From: Prorocentrum cordatum
Lineage: Eukaryota; Sar; Dinophyceae; Prorocentrales; Prorocentraceae
Length of the DNA: 64,000 bases
NCBI GenBank assembly: GCA_963575745.1
Contig: CAUYUJ010014612.1
Span: 1 to 64,000 of the forward strand
Direction: 5' to 3'
The translations under genes were made by a program, and so were the position numbers. The notes beneath the pieces are model-generated. The model worked only from the letters and a program-made list of their open reading frames with translations. It did not search any database and was not told the DNA's origin. Below are positions 10,065 through 21,723 of this stretch, one piece after another (within the stretch, counting starts at the first letter, position 1; the number at the start of each line of letters is the position of its first letter).

Positions 10065-10296
10065 TGATGGGCCTGTTTTCTACCACCATAAGTTGCAGGG
10101 GGGAAGGAGGAGAGCGAGGAGGAGGAGGAGGAGGAGGAGGAGGAGGACAAAGAGGAGGAGGAGGAGGAGGAGGAGGAGGAGGAGGAGGACGAGGAGGAGG
10201 AGGAGTTGGAGTTGGAGGAGGAGGAGGAGGAGAAGGAGGAGGACCCCATCCCCCCCCAACTTCTGGTGGTGGGTGGTGGTGGAAAACAGGCCCATC
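10065..10296. mobile_element. Inverted-repeat element with GGA microsatellite loop
   Basis: Left end GATGGGCCTGTTTTCTACCA and right end GGTGGAAAACAGGCCCATC are near-perfect inverted repeats (about 23 bp) around a ~140-bp GGA array. Internal ACCATAAGTTG also occurs inside MITE family 2 at 11559-11735. Confidence 0.7.
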
Positions 10297-10465
10297 ATTG
10301 TGGGGTTCCCACATGCTCAGAATGCGCGCGGCAGAAAAGACGCGTCGATCGAGCTGTTGGTTGGCTTCGTTCCTGGGGGCGCCCAGCTTCTCTCGAAGCG
10401 GCTGGCCAGCGCACGGAGGGCACAGCGTCGGGTGCATTTTCATGCTCTGGCTTTCGGTCTCGTTT

Positions 10466-10632
10466 GACCGATCCCCATCCCCATCCCCATCCCCTTCGAG
10501 ACCCCGACCACATTACCGCCTCGTTGGGGGTGCACCCCTCGAAGCCCGAAGGGAACGACCTTTATCCCCATCCAGGGGGGTGAATCGGCCAGTGGGGCCC
10601 AGGCCACGCCGCTGGCGATGGGGATCGGATAA
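10466..10632. mobile_element. Short inverted-repeat element (CGATCCCCATC ends)
   Basis: Left ACCGATCCCCATCCCC and right GGCGATGGGGATCGGAT are inverted over about 13 bp. Single copy seen; 10633-11040 has no gene. Confidence 0.45.
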
Positions 10633-11042
10633 ACGATACTCAGGTATCCCGCCACGTTGTTCTTTTGTCCACGACGCCACATGTCGGGGAGTGTTCCGCC
10701 TTCTCCCTCCGTCTTCACTCAGAGGAGCAAGCACATACCGATAGCGCGATCCCTCCGTCGTCAGCTCCGCGGCTTGATTCGAGTGGAAATCCTGGGATGA
10801 ATTCGCCCCGGGTGAGGTCCGGGGACAGCGGTACCGTTGTTGGATTCCCACATTTGCAGTTCGAGCTGTGGGATAGTTTCGTCGTAGGTTTGCCTTGCAG
10901 GTGCGCCGCCCGGGCGCAGGAGAAGCAGCAGAAGGTGGATCGGCTACGCCAGGACACGGGGGAGGGCATCCGACCTAGTCGGGCAGCACAAGGGACGTGG
11001 AGGGGGTGTGAGGGAGGGACGGGGATGGGACGGGAGTAAAGG

Positions 11043-11110
11043 GAGTGGAGCGAAGGGGGATAGAGAGAGAGAGAGAGACAACATACACACATATATATAT
11101 ACACAAATAT
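11043..11110 (+). repeat. GA / AC / AT microsatellites
   Basis: GAGAGA, ACACAC and ATATAT runs in direct succession. Confidence 0.9.
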
Positions 11111-11184
11111 GAACATGTCGTCGTTCGCGCCGCTCTCCAAGCGTCAGGGCGGCTGTTTTCTTTGCAGCTTTGCTCAGAAGTGGC

Positions 11185-11391
11185 GGTGTCACAAACTGGA
11201 GCGACTTTACAGTGAGGCTCCTGAGACAGGGTCCAGTTCGGGTTCGGAAGGGGCTCGGTGGTTTCTTGGGTCTGCTGGCGTTCCAAAAAAGGGGCTCGGC
11301 CGTTCCTTACATATGTATGATTTGATTATGATTTAAAAAACGGCTTCGTTCCTTATTTAGTGTTCCTTCTGGCAGGGGCCTGACTTTAGGA
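11185..11391. mobile_element. MITE family 2 relative, degenerate
   Basis: Contains GAAGGGGCTCGGTGGTTTC, AGGGGCTCGGCCGTTCC and GGCTTCGTTCCTTATTTAG, features of family 2 (compare 49862-50039). Termini are decayed. Confidence 0.45.
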
Positions 11392-11558
11392 TGGTGCCCG
11401 TGCCCCCTCCTTCTCCCGTGCTGGGCATCGGCTCGAAGAGCGCTCGGGCCCGTCCTCCCCCGTCCCGTGCGGGGTCCTCGTCGCCGCCTCCCGCCCTTCC
11501 CGCGGTCGTCGTCGCCGTCCTCCTCCTCCTCGCGAAGCTGTTTGCACGCGCATGCCCT

Positions 11559-11735
11559 ACAGTCGGGGCATTGACATCAGGAACCCTAAACAATGAACGG
11601 GGCCCCTTTCTACCATAAGTTGAATTTCGATTTCCCATGGAAACCTAAGGAAAACAGAAGGCGAACTGCAGAGCAATCAAGGAGCACCGAGCCCCTCCCC
11701 AACGAAAAGGTTTCCTTCTTCAGGGCCCCGACTGT
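11559..11735 (+). mobile_element. MITE family 2 (ACAGTCGGGGC termini), copy 1
   Basis: Perfect 11-bp terminal inverted repeats ACAGTCGGGGC / GCCCCGACTGT. Interior includes GGAACCCTAAACAATGAACG, CCATGGAAACCT and CACCGAGCCCCTCCCCAACG. A same-size copy lies inverted at 49862-50039. The ORF starting at 11593 arises from this element. Confidence 0.8.
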
Positions 11736-11824
11736 GGTTCAGCTCATGTTTTTCTCGCTGGAGGTTGGATCTCGGCCTCCAGGAGTCGGCCTTCTCGCCG
11801 ACCCGCGGACAGGTTGTCTGCTAG

Positions 11825-11971
11825 GGGGCCACATGCGAACCCTACCCCCACCCCCCACGATTCCTGAGGGGGAGGGTGGGGTTCACTTCGCTCGTCAGCT
11901 CCCGAGCGAAGTGAAGCCCACCCTCCCCCTCCGAACTCGTGGGGGGCAGGGGCGGGGCTCGCACGTGCCCC
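11825..11971. repeat. Long hairpin (~70-bp arms)
   Basis: Arms 11825-11894 and 11903-11971 are near-perfect inverted repeats around an 8-base loop; the inner 29 bp (AGGGTGGGGTTCACTTCGCT and its complement) have one mismatch. Flanks are C- and G-runs. Could be a foldback element or extruding palindrome. Confidence 0.8.
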
Positions 11972-11975
11972 CCCC

Positions 11976-12375
11976 CCTGTCCTGCGGCGCCGGTTCCCCG
12001 CGGGGCGGGCCCGGCCTGCACGCCACGGGGGCGCCTCGCCCCGCGGAGGCCTGCGGGCAGTCGGCCCTCGGTCCTACGAAGCGCCTGCGGCCAGTGGCCG
12101 AGGGGCGGGGCGCCCTCGAGCGCAGCGCGCACAGCGTGCGCGGCGCTCGCGCGGAGGGCGGGGAGCGGGCGAGGGATGAGGCTGCACCGGCTCTTGAGGC
12201 CTGCAGGAGGCTCAGAGGACCGTGGCCCAGACGCTGCCCGGGGGCGGCGGCTGCAAGTGCCACGGCACCGACGTGTCGCCGCCGGCGGTTCGCAGCGCCG
12301 ACGGACGACGCCGGGGGCTGGCCAGCAACGACAGCGATGAGCTCGAGCAGCTGGCGAGCGTCATGGTAGTTTTCA
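11976..12375. other. GC-rich segment, possible decayed exon
   Basis: Several frames are open because of base composition. One reads GGCKCHGTDVSPPAVRSADG at about 12240-12300 and runs into the MITE at 12376. No domain recognised; coding status unproven. Confidence 0.15.
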
Positions 12376-12543
12376 GTCGGGCATGTCCCTCTACAGGAGG
12401 AATCGTCAAACATAGGTTTGAAAACATAGTATGGGAACGATGATTGATTCTTAGTGAGTTTTTTGTTGTTGCTATGTTTTGCTCCTCTGTTTCAAACAGC
12501 ACATGTTTCGTCTGAAATCCCACTGTAGGGGGACAGGCCCGAC
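12376..12543 (+). mobile_element. MITE family 1, complete copy (168 bp)
   Basis: Termini GTCGGGCATGTCCCTCTACA and TGTAGGGGGACAGGCCCGAC are inverted repeats of about 20 bp. Interior is AT-rich with GTCAAACATAGG and AACATAGTATGGGAACGATG, conserved in other copies. Confidence 0.85.
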
Positions 12544-13110
12544 CCAATGATGGTTACCTTCGCAACTAGCCTTCTGCTCGCTGTGCCGGCCCTCAGGGCC
12601 TGGTGCCTCTGCCTCGGCTTTTTGAGGCTCCCTGAGCACGTCTCCGCGCTCTTCTTTCCCGCGTTCCTTCTCCCTCCCCCCCCCCCCTGGCCTCCTCTTT
12701 GCCCTCCTATTTTGCCCTCCTCCCCCCTTGCGTTGGGCGCCAGTGCGTGTTCCGCCTGTTTGCACCGGTATGGGGCACGCGCGCGCGAGTTCACATCTGC
12801 GCCGCGATTTCATGGAGGCATCCGCGCGACAGACGCGAGAATCTGCTATTACAGTCAGCTCGTTCCGCATATTGCATAGACCCAAGACCGTTGCAACAAA
12901 ATGTCCTTCCTTTTTTCGCTTGGCCTGAACTACCCGCCAGCGGAAACAGTGACAGGCGCAGTTTTGCCGAAAGATCCTTCGAGCGCCCAGCGTAAACATT
13001 GTAGGGTAATCCGCAAGTGCCGCCGCAGTTGTGCTTTCGAGTTCGGCATCGTCTCTCCCCACGCCCTGTGGTGTGATTTACCCCCTTGATCCACCCGCTG
13101 ATAATACACA
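12544..13110. other. No recognisable gene
   Basis: C/T-rich then mixed sequence. A short C-run (about 12680) and scattered frames only. Confidence 0.4.
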
Positions 13111-13255
13111 CATGCAAAGACACATATATATATATATATATGTATATATACACATGTACATACATACGCACATATACATACATCTATATCGATATACCTA
13201 TTGACATATACATATAGCTATCAAGACAAAAACAATAAGAGAGAGAGAGAGAGCA
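13111..13255 (+). repeat. AT / GA microsatellites
   Basis: ATATATAT and ACATACATATA runs, then GAGAGAGA to about 13252. 13256-14293 is lower-GC with no gene recognised. Confidence 0.9.
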
Positions 13256-14293
13256 CGATCGACAGACGGAGTTGCGCACTGCTGGCATAGGAGTCCACGA
13301 CATGGCGAACTTAGGAGCGCAATGGTGGTCGAGGTGTGGCAGAGGCAATGGCGGTAAAGTGCATGAGGGGCAATCTCAGTTAATATACTAAGCAGTTCTG
13401 GCAGAACTGTTGGTAATCTATGTGTCAGGCATAGACATATTGTGAGTGAGTGCGGCTTCGGAAGGATACAGCATGGAGAGGAGCACACAGCGATGACCAT
13501 ATACAGCGATGGAAGCAGTGTTCTGAGTTGTCGAACGATGAGGGCAGGGTCCGCGACACCTAAACAGCAGGTATCGCATTGAAGAGGTGACGCCCCCCCA
13601 AACGATATTGCAACGAACACACAGACCCAGCAACAAAACCAAACATGCAGGTGCATGCGATCAAAGGATGGGCAGTGTGATGGCGAATGGGGGAACATAT
13701 GTCCGCTCGCACTCAGGAGCGAAAGGTCGTTGAGAGGACGGGTAGTCCGAGTGCCTGCTCCCCCTTAAGTAATCTCGCTTCCATGTCCTCCCTTTCGTCA
13801 GCCGTTCGTGCCTTTGACTTGTTGACATCTATATGCGTGCGGGGACACTTTTGCGCGCCACGTCCATCGAGAGAATTACAAGTCACTGTTCTATCACTGA
13901 GATTTCGGGAAGGCTGCACGTCAGCTGCCCCAATGTACGTATCGGCCGTGGTACGGGTGATGCCACCTTCAAGAGAGCGCTCCCATTCTCCCCCGTATGT
14001 CGCATCTCCGATTTATAAGAGAATTCGTGCGGCGCTCGTATTTCGTTCTGTCCGTGCCTCGTCTTTTGCCGAAGTTTTCGATGGACACCGGGCCGAATTG
14101 AAGACGCCGAGTTTGTTAGCAACGGTTTGAGACTCTACCAGGAGTTGAACATGCGGAGTATGCTGCAGTGCAGTTTCCGCCCAATGACGTCGTCGACCTC
14201 CCGGAGCAGCACGCCCCGCCGGTACAGCAGCGACCACCGCATCGAGCAGGCAGCCTGCAATGTCCAGGCGCGGGGGGGGGGGAAGCAGGACCA

Positions 14294-14504
14294 TTGTTGC
14301 ATGCTGTGCTGCATCCAAGGGCTCCCTCGAGGGCGCGAAGTTATTCGCGCTTCGCGCTTCGCGGTCCTCGTTCCTTCTCCCCCTCCTCCTCGTCCTCCTA
14401 TTCTCCCTTTGGGGGGGCGGCGCGAGAGCGCGAAGTTATTCGCGCTTCGCGCAGCGCGAAGCGCGAAGTTGGGAGCCCTAGGTTGTTGCATGCTGTGCTG
14501 CATC
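14294..14504. mobile_element. Hairpin element family 10, copy 1, with 22-bp flanking direct repeats
   Basis: The element is 14316-14482. It is flanked by an exact 22-bp direct repeat (14294-14315 and 14483-14504, containing GCATGCTGTGCTGCATC). Ends AAGGGCTCCC and GGGAGCCCTA are inverted; the interior has GCGCGAAGTTATTCGCGC hairpins. A second copy at 26663-26820 is nearly identical apart from its left end, so the family moved recently. Confidence 0.8.
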
Positions 14505-14535
14505 TGTGTGCCCCTTTTCCAGGGATGGCGGGTGC

Positions 14536-14798
14536 ACCTAGGCGAGCATTTATCAGAGCCCCGAATCATCAGGGGTAACTCGGGTCAGGGATAACTCGGG
14601 TTCCTTTTTCGGGAATCCGAACCCGACTTACCCCGGACCCGAGTTACCCCGGATAACTCGGGCGTCCAGAGCCCCGAATCATCAGGGGTAACTCGGGTCA
14701 GGGATAATTCGGGTTCCTTTTTCGGGAGCCCAAACCCGAGTTACCCCGGACCCGAGTTACCCCGGATAACTCGGGCGCCCAACCTAGGCGAGCATTTA
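14536..14798. mobile_element. Double-hairpin insertion with 17-bp flanking direct repeats
   Basis: ACCTAGGCGAGCATTTA occurs at 14536-14552 and 14782-14798. Between them are two tandem ~113-bp units starting CAGAGCCCCGAATCATCAGG. Each unit has a hairpin whose stem is GGGGTAACTCGGGTC / GACCCGAGTTACCCC. Related dyads (CCCGAGTTATCC) recur at 15050-15240. Confidence 0.75.
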
Positions 14799-15469
14799 GA
14801 TGCAGCGACAAATTGACGATGGAATTGTGGTCGCAATCGCGACGGCGGCCACAAGACCGGTGGCAGCATGCGGTGCACGAACAGGCACTAGGTTGCGGGC
14901 TGCCGTGAGGGTTCTTGGAGCAAGTTTTAGCACACTCAGCTTGGCTCCAGTACACACTCATGTTTTGGCACGCTCAAGTTTTGGCACACTCACGTGCAAA
15001 TTCGGGCACACTCACGTTCAGGTTCGCGCACTGTGGTGACCAAGCTTGGAAGCCCGAGTTATCCGGGATAACTTCGGGCCGTGGTCATTCCGGCTTGTGG
15101 CCCTGACCCACGAAACAGGAGTTACCTTTGACCACCCCCAGCACCGATGATTCTGCAGCGGTTGGACGTCTGAATTATCTGGGATGGCTCGGGTCCGAAG
15201 CAATCCCGGTTTGTTCCCACGAGGCAAGAATCAGGAGCCACCCCTGAACACCCCCATCCCCGATGATCTGTGGCTCTGATAAGAGCGTGTTTCTTTATTG
15301 CTTGGGGCACAACGGGCGTTATTGCTCCCGGCCCCTGCCCCCCCCCCCTACAACGTCACGCCCCCCCTCCCCCCAGTGCGCCCCGTGCACTGCCGCCATG
15401 CGCATCTGGATCCGCATAGGCATCCGCATAGGAATCCGCATAGGGGTCTGGTCCGTCGTCATCGACGTC

Positions 15470-15471
15470 GA

Positions 15472-15504
<33 letters not shown>

Positions 15505-15540
15505 TCGTCGCTCGTCGCTCGTCGCTTGTCGCTCATCGTC
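15470..15540 (+). repeat. GTC microsatellite
   Basis: GTCGTC triplets; 14800-15470 otherwise has only short GGCACACTCA repeats near 14960-15010 and no gene. Confidence 0.9.
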
Positions 15541-15591
15541 GTCGTGCGCGAGGGCGCGGCTGGAGCTTGTTCTGTTTCCTATCCCAAACCG

Positions 15592-16876
15592 ATGACGGCC
15601 GTCATCCGGGGCGGGGGGCCGATGGCGTCACGTTTCGCTTGGAATGGCCGAGGTCGGGTAGCATCGACATGTCGGTGGCGATCTGCACCACATCGCCTGT
15701 GTACACCACAGTGCCTGCGTGCACCAAAGCGCCTGTGCTGTGTACACCACACCGCCTATGTACACCACAGCAGCCGCGTGCAACACAGCGCCAGTGTGTG
15801 CCACAGTGCCTGCGGGCACCACAGCGCGTGTGTACACCACAGCGCTTGAATACACAAAATCAGCCGTGTGCAACACAGCACCAGTGTACGACACAATGCC
15901 TGCGTGCCTTGCAGCGCCTGTGTACACCACGGCGCCTGTTTGCCCCACAGCAGCCGTGTGCAACATAACACCACAATTGCATATATATATATATAATGTT
16001 AGCAGGAATCCTTATGACGAAATGAAGCCCCTGTGGATTCCACAGAAAACAAGTGTTTGATATAAGATTTGGACAAGGATCCTTATGGAACAAGGAGCGC
16101 CGCTGGAATCCACGATTCCTCCCAAGTCCTCCCGCATCATCCTAACTCCTCCCATTTGCGTCCAGGAGGCTCCAGCAGAATGAGCCGCCCGAGAACCAAG
16201 TGGACTGATTCAATCGACCATTTTGCGGTGCACGCTGAGATGCCTACGTGCGCTGCAGCGCCGACCCGCATGGCAGGGGGAAAGGATGAGGGAGGAGGAG
16301 GAGGAGGAGGAGGAGAAGGAGGAGAAGGAGGAGTAATAAGAACACGCCGCATTTTATTATAAGCACTTCCCTGGCGTGGTGTTTAGCTTGCCGCAGCAGA
16401 TCCTCACCTACATGCTCCTTCTTCCTGTCCTGTGCACGCAGGCGCTGTGGTCTACACCAGCGCTGCGTTGCACGCGGTTGCTGTGGTGTAGACAGGCGCT
16501 GTTGTGTGCACAGGCGGTGCGGTGCAAGCAAGCATTGTGGTGTGCACAGGCGCTGTGTTGCACATGGTTGCTGCGGTGTACACTTGGCGCTGTGGCGCAC
16601 GCGTTGATTCATTTGTGGTTTACACAGGCGCTGCGTTGCACACGGCTGTTGCGTTGTACGCAGGCTTTGTGGTGTATGCGCGCGCTGTGGTGCACGCGAG
16701 CATTGTGGTGTACGCAGGCCCTGTGGGGCAGATCGCCACCAACGTGGCCTCGGTCATCCTTGGGCCTATGGTCTCGGTCATCCAACGCCCACTTGGCCTC
16801 GGTCATCCTTGGGCATATGGCGCGGGACGTGACGTCACCTGGGGGGGGGCGATGACGGCCGCTACCCAGGAACATG
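15592..16876. mobile_element. Large foldback element with minisatellite arms
   Basis: Outer ends GATGACGGCCG and its complement, then GGTGGCGATCTGC, then about 300 bp of ~18-bp units (GCCTGTGTACACCACAGC type) appear at 15592-15985 and, reverse-complemented in the same order, at 16432-16876. The central 16000-16430 includes a short GGA array (about 16290-16330). Arms of about 400 bp are typical of foldback elements; no transposase inside. Confidence 0.75.
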
Positions 16877-17578
16877 CAAAACAAATCTTCCGCGGTGCCG
16901 GAGCCACACGGCGAGGGTGGGAGGGGGGGGGCGTTACGTTACACCCCCCCTAAACGCCCGCGATCGCCGAAGGTACAGAAACGCGCTCCCAAGGGTTATG
17001 TCCGTCCTCTTGCCTGGCCTCGGCGCACGGGGCTCGGCGGCGCGCCTCGGGGGGCGGGTGAGAAGGAGCAGGCCTTCTCAGGAGGCTCGGAAGGCGTCGG
17101 GCCTTCTGAGAAGTGCTCTGAGCCTCCCCCGAGGACACCGACCAGGCCAGGCAAGCGAGCACGACCGTTCTTTGTGGTGGACGGGTAGACAGCCCCCATG
17201 AGGGGAAGTGGATTTGCCACGGGGGCGGGGGACAAAAAAAAAGCCTCCCCCAGAGACGCAGGACGTTTCTCACAGGGCCGTGGGGCGTCTGAGAAGCCCC
17301 GCCGCCTTCCGAGAAGGCCTCCCCTTTCTCACGTCCCCCCCTCGCTCGCCGCCGAAGGGTGGCTCGCCAGGCACGCCCCGCTGCTGCTTGGGTTGCGGCG
17401 ACGGAGAACGGCTATGCGGCCGCGGCTGCCAGGCGCGCCAGCCTCGTGCAGGCGAGGCGGCCGTGTGGCGTCACATGTCGCATGCTTGCTTGAGTTGTCC
17501 TTGCCCGCATCCCGTGTCCCAGCCTTTCCCCCGCGTTATCCGTCCTTTGGTCGCTCTCTCTCGCTCTCTCTTCTCTCG

Positions 17579-17623
<45 letters not shown>

Positions 17624-18560
17624 TATAATGTTCTTCTGTTTTTGTTTGTCATCTATGCCTCTCGCTCTGTCTCTCGATCTCTCTCTCTCTCTCTCCCTCT
17701 CTCTTTCTCTACACCTACGTTTCTGTATCATGCGGAATACATCCACATATGCACACACCTGTACTTATCGCCAGCCTTCTCTCGCCTTGTCCCCGTAGCC
17801 GTGCATCGGAGATTTGGGGTGAGACCAACTGGGCAGTCGGTTCGTGCCGTGACGGTTCGATATCCGTCCTCATCTTCCTTCTTCTCATCTTCCTCTGGCC
17901 TTCGTCCTCATCAACTACATGTGCCTGGAGCTGCGGGCTCCGTCTTCTCGTTCCGAGAGCGGCACCGCCTACCTCATCGACAAGAAGGCCCCCAGCGTTG
18001 CGAAGCACCGTTCGATGAAAAACCTGTGTGCGGCAGCCTGCCGCTCGGAGCCGCGTCGCATGGAGGCCGCCTGCGTGCGCATCCATGCCCCTCTTCCTCT
18101 GGCCCGAGACACCCGCCCCCGAAGCGCGGAGGACCGAGAAGGAGTGGGGGAGGGAAGAGGAGCGAACAAAAAAAAAAAAACATGGCCCAATGGAAGAGCA
18201 GCGAAGAAGAGGGAGTACGGCGGCGGCGGCGGGCTCTCAGCGGTCGTCGGTGCGACGGTGGCGGGAGTCGAGGCCAGACTCTCGCGGCCTATGCGGGCCA
18301 GCTCGACGAGATTCGTCCTGTCCCCAATTATGATTCACGTCGAGGTCGCTCGCAGCCCACGGGGCCGCATGCGAGCGGCGCCTGTGGCGGGCTTGAGGGG
18401 CGATGGAGGAGGGAGGAGGGCGAGCGAGGTGCAGCCGCGCAGCCTCCCAGGGTCGTGGGGCGAGGGGCCGGCCCACGGAGAGCAGGCGGGGGACGCGAGC
18501 TCGCCGGGCAGAGCGTGCGTGAAGGCGTTCTGAGCTCGCTTGGAGGTCAGGGCGAGGCGA
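16877..18560. other. No firm gene; TC microsatellites at 17540-17712
   Basis: 17030-17130 has GC hairpins (GAGAAGG...CCTTCTGAGAAG). 17540-17712 is CTCTCTCT. A 483-codon plus-strand frame (17198-18649) spans the microsatellite and shows no domain; 17919-18533 is a second open frame of unclear status. I do not call either as a gene. Confidence 0.4.
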
Positions 18561-18584
18561 GGCGGGGGGGGGGCGAACACGAGG

Positions 18585-18752
18585 GTCACCACTTACCAAA
18601 ACACCCCAACCCAACCCGAAGGCCTCGATTTGCACTCCATTTCCAATAGGGGGGGGGGGGTCGGGGAACATGGAGCACACGCACATGTAGCCGGTCCCCC
18701 CCCAACCCGAAATTCGGGTCTTCGGGTTGGGTTGGGGTGGTCTGGTAGGCAC
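18585..18752. mobile_element. TIR element (CACCCCAACCCAACCCGAAG ends)
   Basis: Left ACTTACCAAAACACCCCAAC... and right ...GGGTTGGGGTGGTCTGGTAGG are inverted over about 30 bp with few mismatches. Loop contains a G12 run. Single copy in window. Confidence 0.65.
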
Positions 18753-18849
18753 TCAGAGGGGCCCAACGAGTTTTCAATGTGCTGCCTATCGAAGCAGGCT
18801 TCCCACACGACGGAGTCGGGCGACCAGGTTTCACGAGGCCGCCACCACA

Positions 18850-19100
18850 ACACCTTTGTCCATCCAGAACGCGGACCATCGCCTGATCGCCAACGCGTTC
18901 CGCATCAGGTGGGGACCGATCGTGGGCCCGATCATTACCGATAGCCAGCGCGGTTTCATCCAAGGGCGGCCAATGCTCTCAAGAATGTGGTTGAGTTGGA
19001 GCACGCAGCGATTTGCGCCTCGCTGGACATCGACGATTCCACGATCGTGCTGTTCGGCTTCGAGTTTGAGCGCAAAGCCGTCCGCGCCGTTGTGCCTGGG
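18850..19100 (+). pseudogene. LINE-type reverse transcriptase fragment
   Basis: Frame at about 18850-18985 reads SIQNADHRLIANAFRIRW then DSQRGFIQGRPML, resembling the RT core of non-LTR retrotransposons (RPISLLN-type motif followed by QxGFIxGR). The match continues after a frameshift near 18970 as KNVVELEHAAICASLD and IVLFGFE, where active elements have an Asp in place of that Gly (motif A). No FADD box follows. Clearly a dead fragment; LINE assignment is inference from motifs. Confidence 0.55.
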
Positions 19101-20268
19101 CCAGGGGCTTGTCAGCCCCCAAACTTCCATGATGGTGACGCGTTCGGCCTCACCCAGCGCCTACGCCCGCTCAGAGAGACATGCAGCGCAGCTATGCTCA
19201 TGACGCATATGTGGGAAGCTCACCACGACTGGGACACCCTTTGGGAACGACAGCAGTCGGAACTCCATGGTCGCGCTTCCTACACCGGATTCCCGACTCG
19301 GGCTGCCAGGTGGCACGCGTGGTGCCGAGCACACGCTCCGACAGTTGTGCTCAAACCAGTTTCTGAAGCACCAGCGGTTGGGGTTACGGCTGCGCGGCTC
19401 AGGGCAGACCCTGCCGGGGCGCGAGCTGGCTCTCTCGTGCAAGTACCTGACGACGAAGCTCAAAGGATGCACCGAGCATTGGTGTATCTCACAGCTGCTG
19501 CATCGACTAGTCTTCGACAGGACGTCAAAGGCCATCCTCAAAAATGTGACCAATTGCGCCGGCTCGCCCCCCCGCGGGTGCGCGCCACGGTATTGAGCAC
19601 GTTTGTCACCTGATGGTTCACGGAAAGGTTTGTGCGACCTCATCGGGAGAGACGGAGGCATTGCGTTTGTGGTCTTCACCACAAGCATGCGATTTGATCC
19701 CTAGCAACGCCCCTAGGAGGCGACGACCTACGATCTACGGCAACAACAATGTATGTGACAGATCGCACCACCAATCACATCCAGCACACGAGGGGAGCAT
19801 CGATCAACTACGTGCGCCATTTTTTAAACAAGATGCTGTACGCGACGACTCCGGGTTTCGTGTTTGTTGCCGGGGAGCGCGGACATTTTATTGAATTGTC
19901 CCCCCAATTGTGTGCAATCATGTTCTGGTGTTCTCGCTGAAGGCGACGCCTCCAATCTTTCTGAGGTTCTTGAATTATTCTCTTGGTTGGCTTGCCGCTG
20001 CAGGAGCAAATCTCTGGCGACGCATCGCCACCAGTAGTTTGGACCTCGTTGACTTCAGCAGCGCCATGGTGACCAAAGCGCCTCGGATCAGGGGCGCCGC
20101 GCGCAGCAACGGCGCTACCTGAAGCGACCCAGAGTTGCAGCACCAGCGCACCAAGCAGCATCCCCAGTAGCTGCGGCGCTTCTACGACGTCGTCGGCGAC
20201 AGCCACGGCCACTTCTTACGTAGACGAAGTGCTTTTGGACTCAAGTCAGTCCCGCCTCCCAGGGTGGA
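19101..20268. other. No recognisable gene
   Basis: A 208-codon frame covers 18987-19613 but only its first ~40 codons look like protein (the RT fragment). The rest could be eroded LINE sequence. Confidence 0.4.
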
Positions 20269-21683
20269 ATGCAGAACGTACCATTTTTGCGGGGTGCCTT
20301 GGATCTGCCAGTGCCCCTCCGCCATGTGATAGCGCATGGGCCGGCGTGTCGAACATCGCGAACAAGCGGGTACAGCGCAGCCAGCGCGAGCACCACGGTT
20401 GGGACCATCAGAGCCACTCGCCACAGCAGCACCAGTGCCATCAACAGCGCCATTATGACCATTGTGATCAGCACAACGGTCGCCGGCAGCATGGCCGTGA
20501 GCGGGGCGACGTGCAAACCGCCGGCACTCCGACCCCCGGCATCCAGCATCCGACTTTGCACTTCCGCCTCCACCTCCACCAACTCAGCACCCTTCAGCAT
20601 CCAGCATCCACCATCCGACTTCCCATTCTCACGTCATTCTGTCGAGCCTGGGCCTCCAGCAGCTCAGCATTCCTACGTCCAGCATCCAGCATCCGTCAAT
20701 CCACTCCCACATCCACCCATGGACCTCCGGCCCCCACCAGCTCAACATCCCGACCCCGAGCATCTGGCATCTGACTTCGGCGCCCACCCCATCTATCGAC
20801 CTCCTGCCTCTTCCAGCTCAGCACTCCGACCTGCATCATCCGCCCGACGGTCGCGGGCAACGCAACCGAACCGCCCGCATTCCGACCCCCGGCATCCAGC
20901 ATCCGAGCTTCTTTTCCCGCCTCCACCCATCGACCTCCAGCCGCCGCCAACTCATCACTCCGACTTCCAGCATCCAACATCCGACTTCCCACCCTCACTT
21001 CCGCCTATCGACCAGCTTCCCTACGTCCAGCATCCAGCACCTGACCATCCACTTCCACCTCCACCTATCGAGACCCAGCTCCCGCCAGCCCAACATTCCG
21101 ACCTCAAGCATCCAGCATCTGACTTCGACTTCCTCCCCCGCCCATCGACCTCGTGCCTCTTCCAGCTCAGCATTCCGACATTCAGCATCCGCCCGACGAT
21201 CGCCGGCAACGCGACCGTAGGAAGGACGACGTGCGAACCGCCCTCCATCTGTGCAAGGTTGGCATTCAGTCAAATCGTGTGGCCAAACGAGGGCGGACAA
21301 ATCCTGCCCCCCTTACAGGACCTTCAAACAGCACCGGTGCCAGCACCGACTCCGGCATCGGTGCCAGCTCCGAGGGTGCCAGCTTCTCCCCGAGCTACGA
21401 GTACACCTGCTCTGGCGTCCAGGCGAGGGCCGCGAGCAACACAGCTGGGAGTGCCACGCGTGAGAGCAACAACGCGGGCGCCACGAGCAGCAGCACCACG
21501 GGCTCCGGCAGCCCGTCTTCCCATCTCGGACATCCGCTTCTATCTTTCCGCATGTCTCGTACCTCTTGGACTTTGTTCTCGCGGCTCTTGGGCCCCATCC
21601 TCCCATCTCCGGCTCCAGCTTCACATCAACCTGGCTGAGCAGCGCGACGGCGACGAACACCACGACGCGCCGCTGCAGGACGG

Positions 21684-21723
<40 letters not shown>

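Noticed and set aside
12222-12443. Possible exon ending at a MITE
   Set aside because: Only a short GGCKCHGTDVSPP-type frame with no homologue recognised; kept as a low-confidence note.
17198-18649. 483-codon ORF
   Set aside because: Its middle is poly-Leu/Ser from a TC microsatellite; ends show no recognisable protein.
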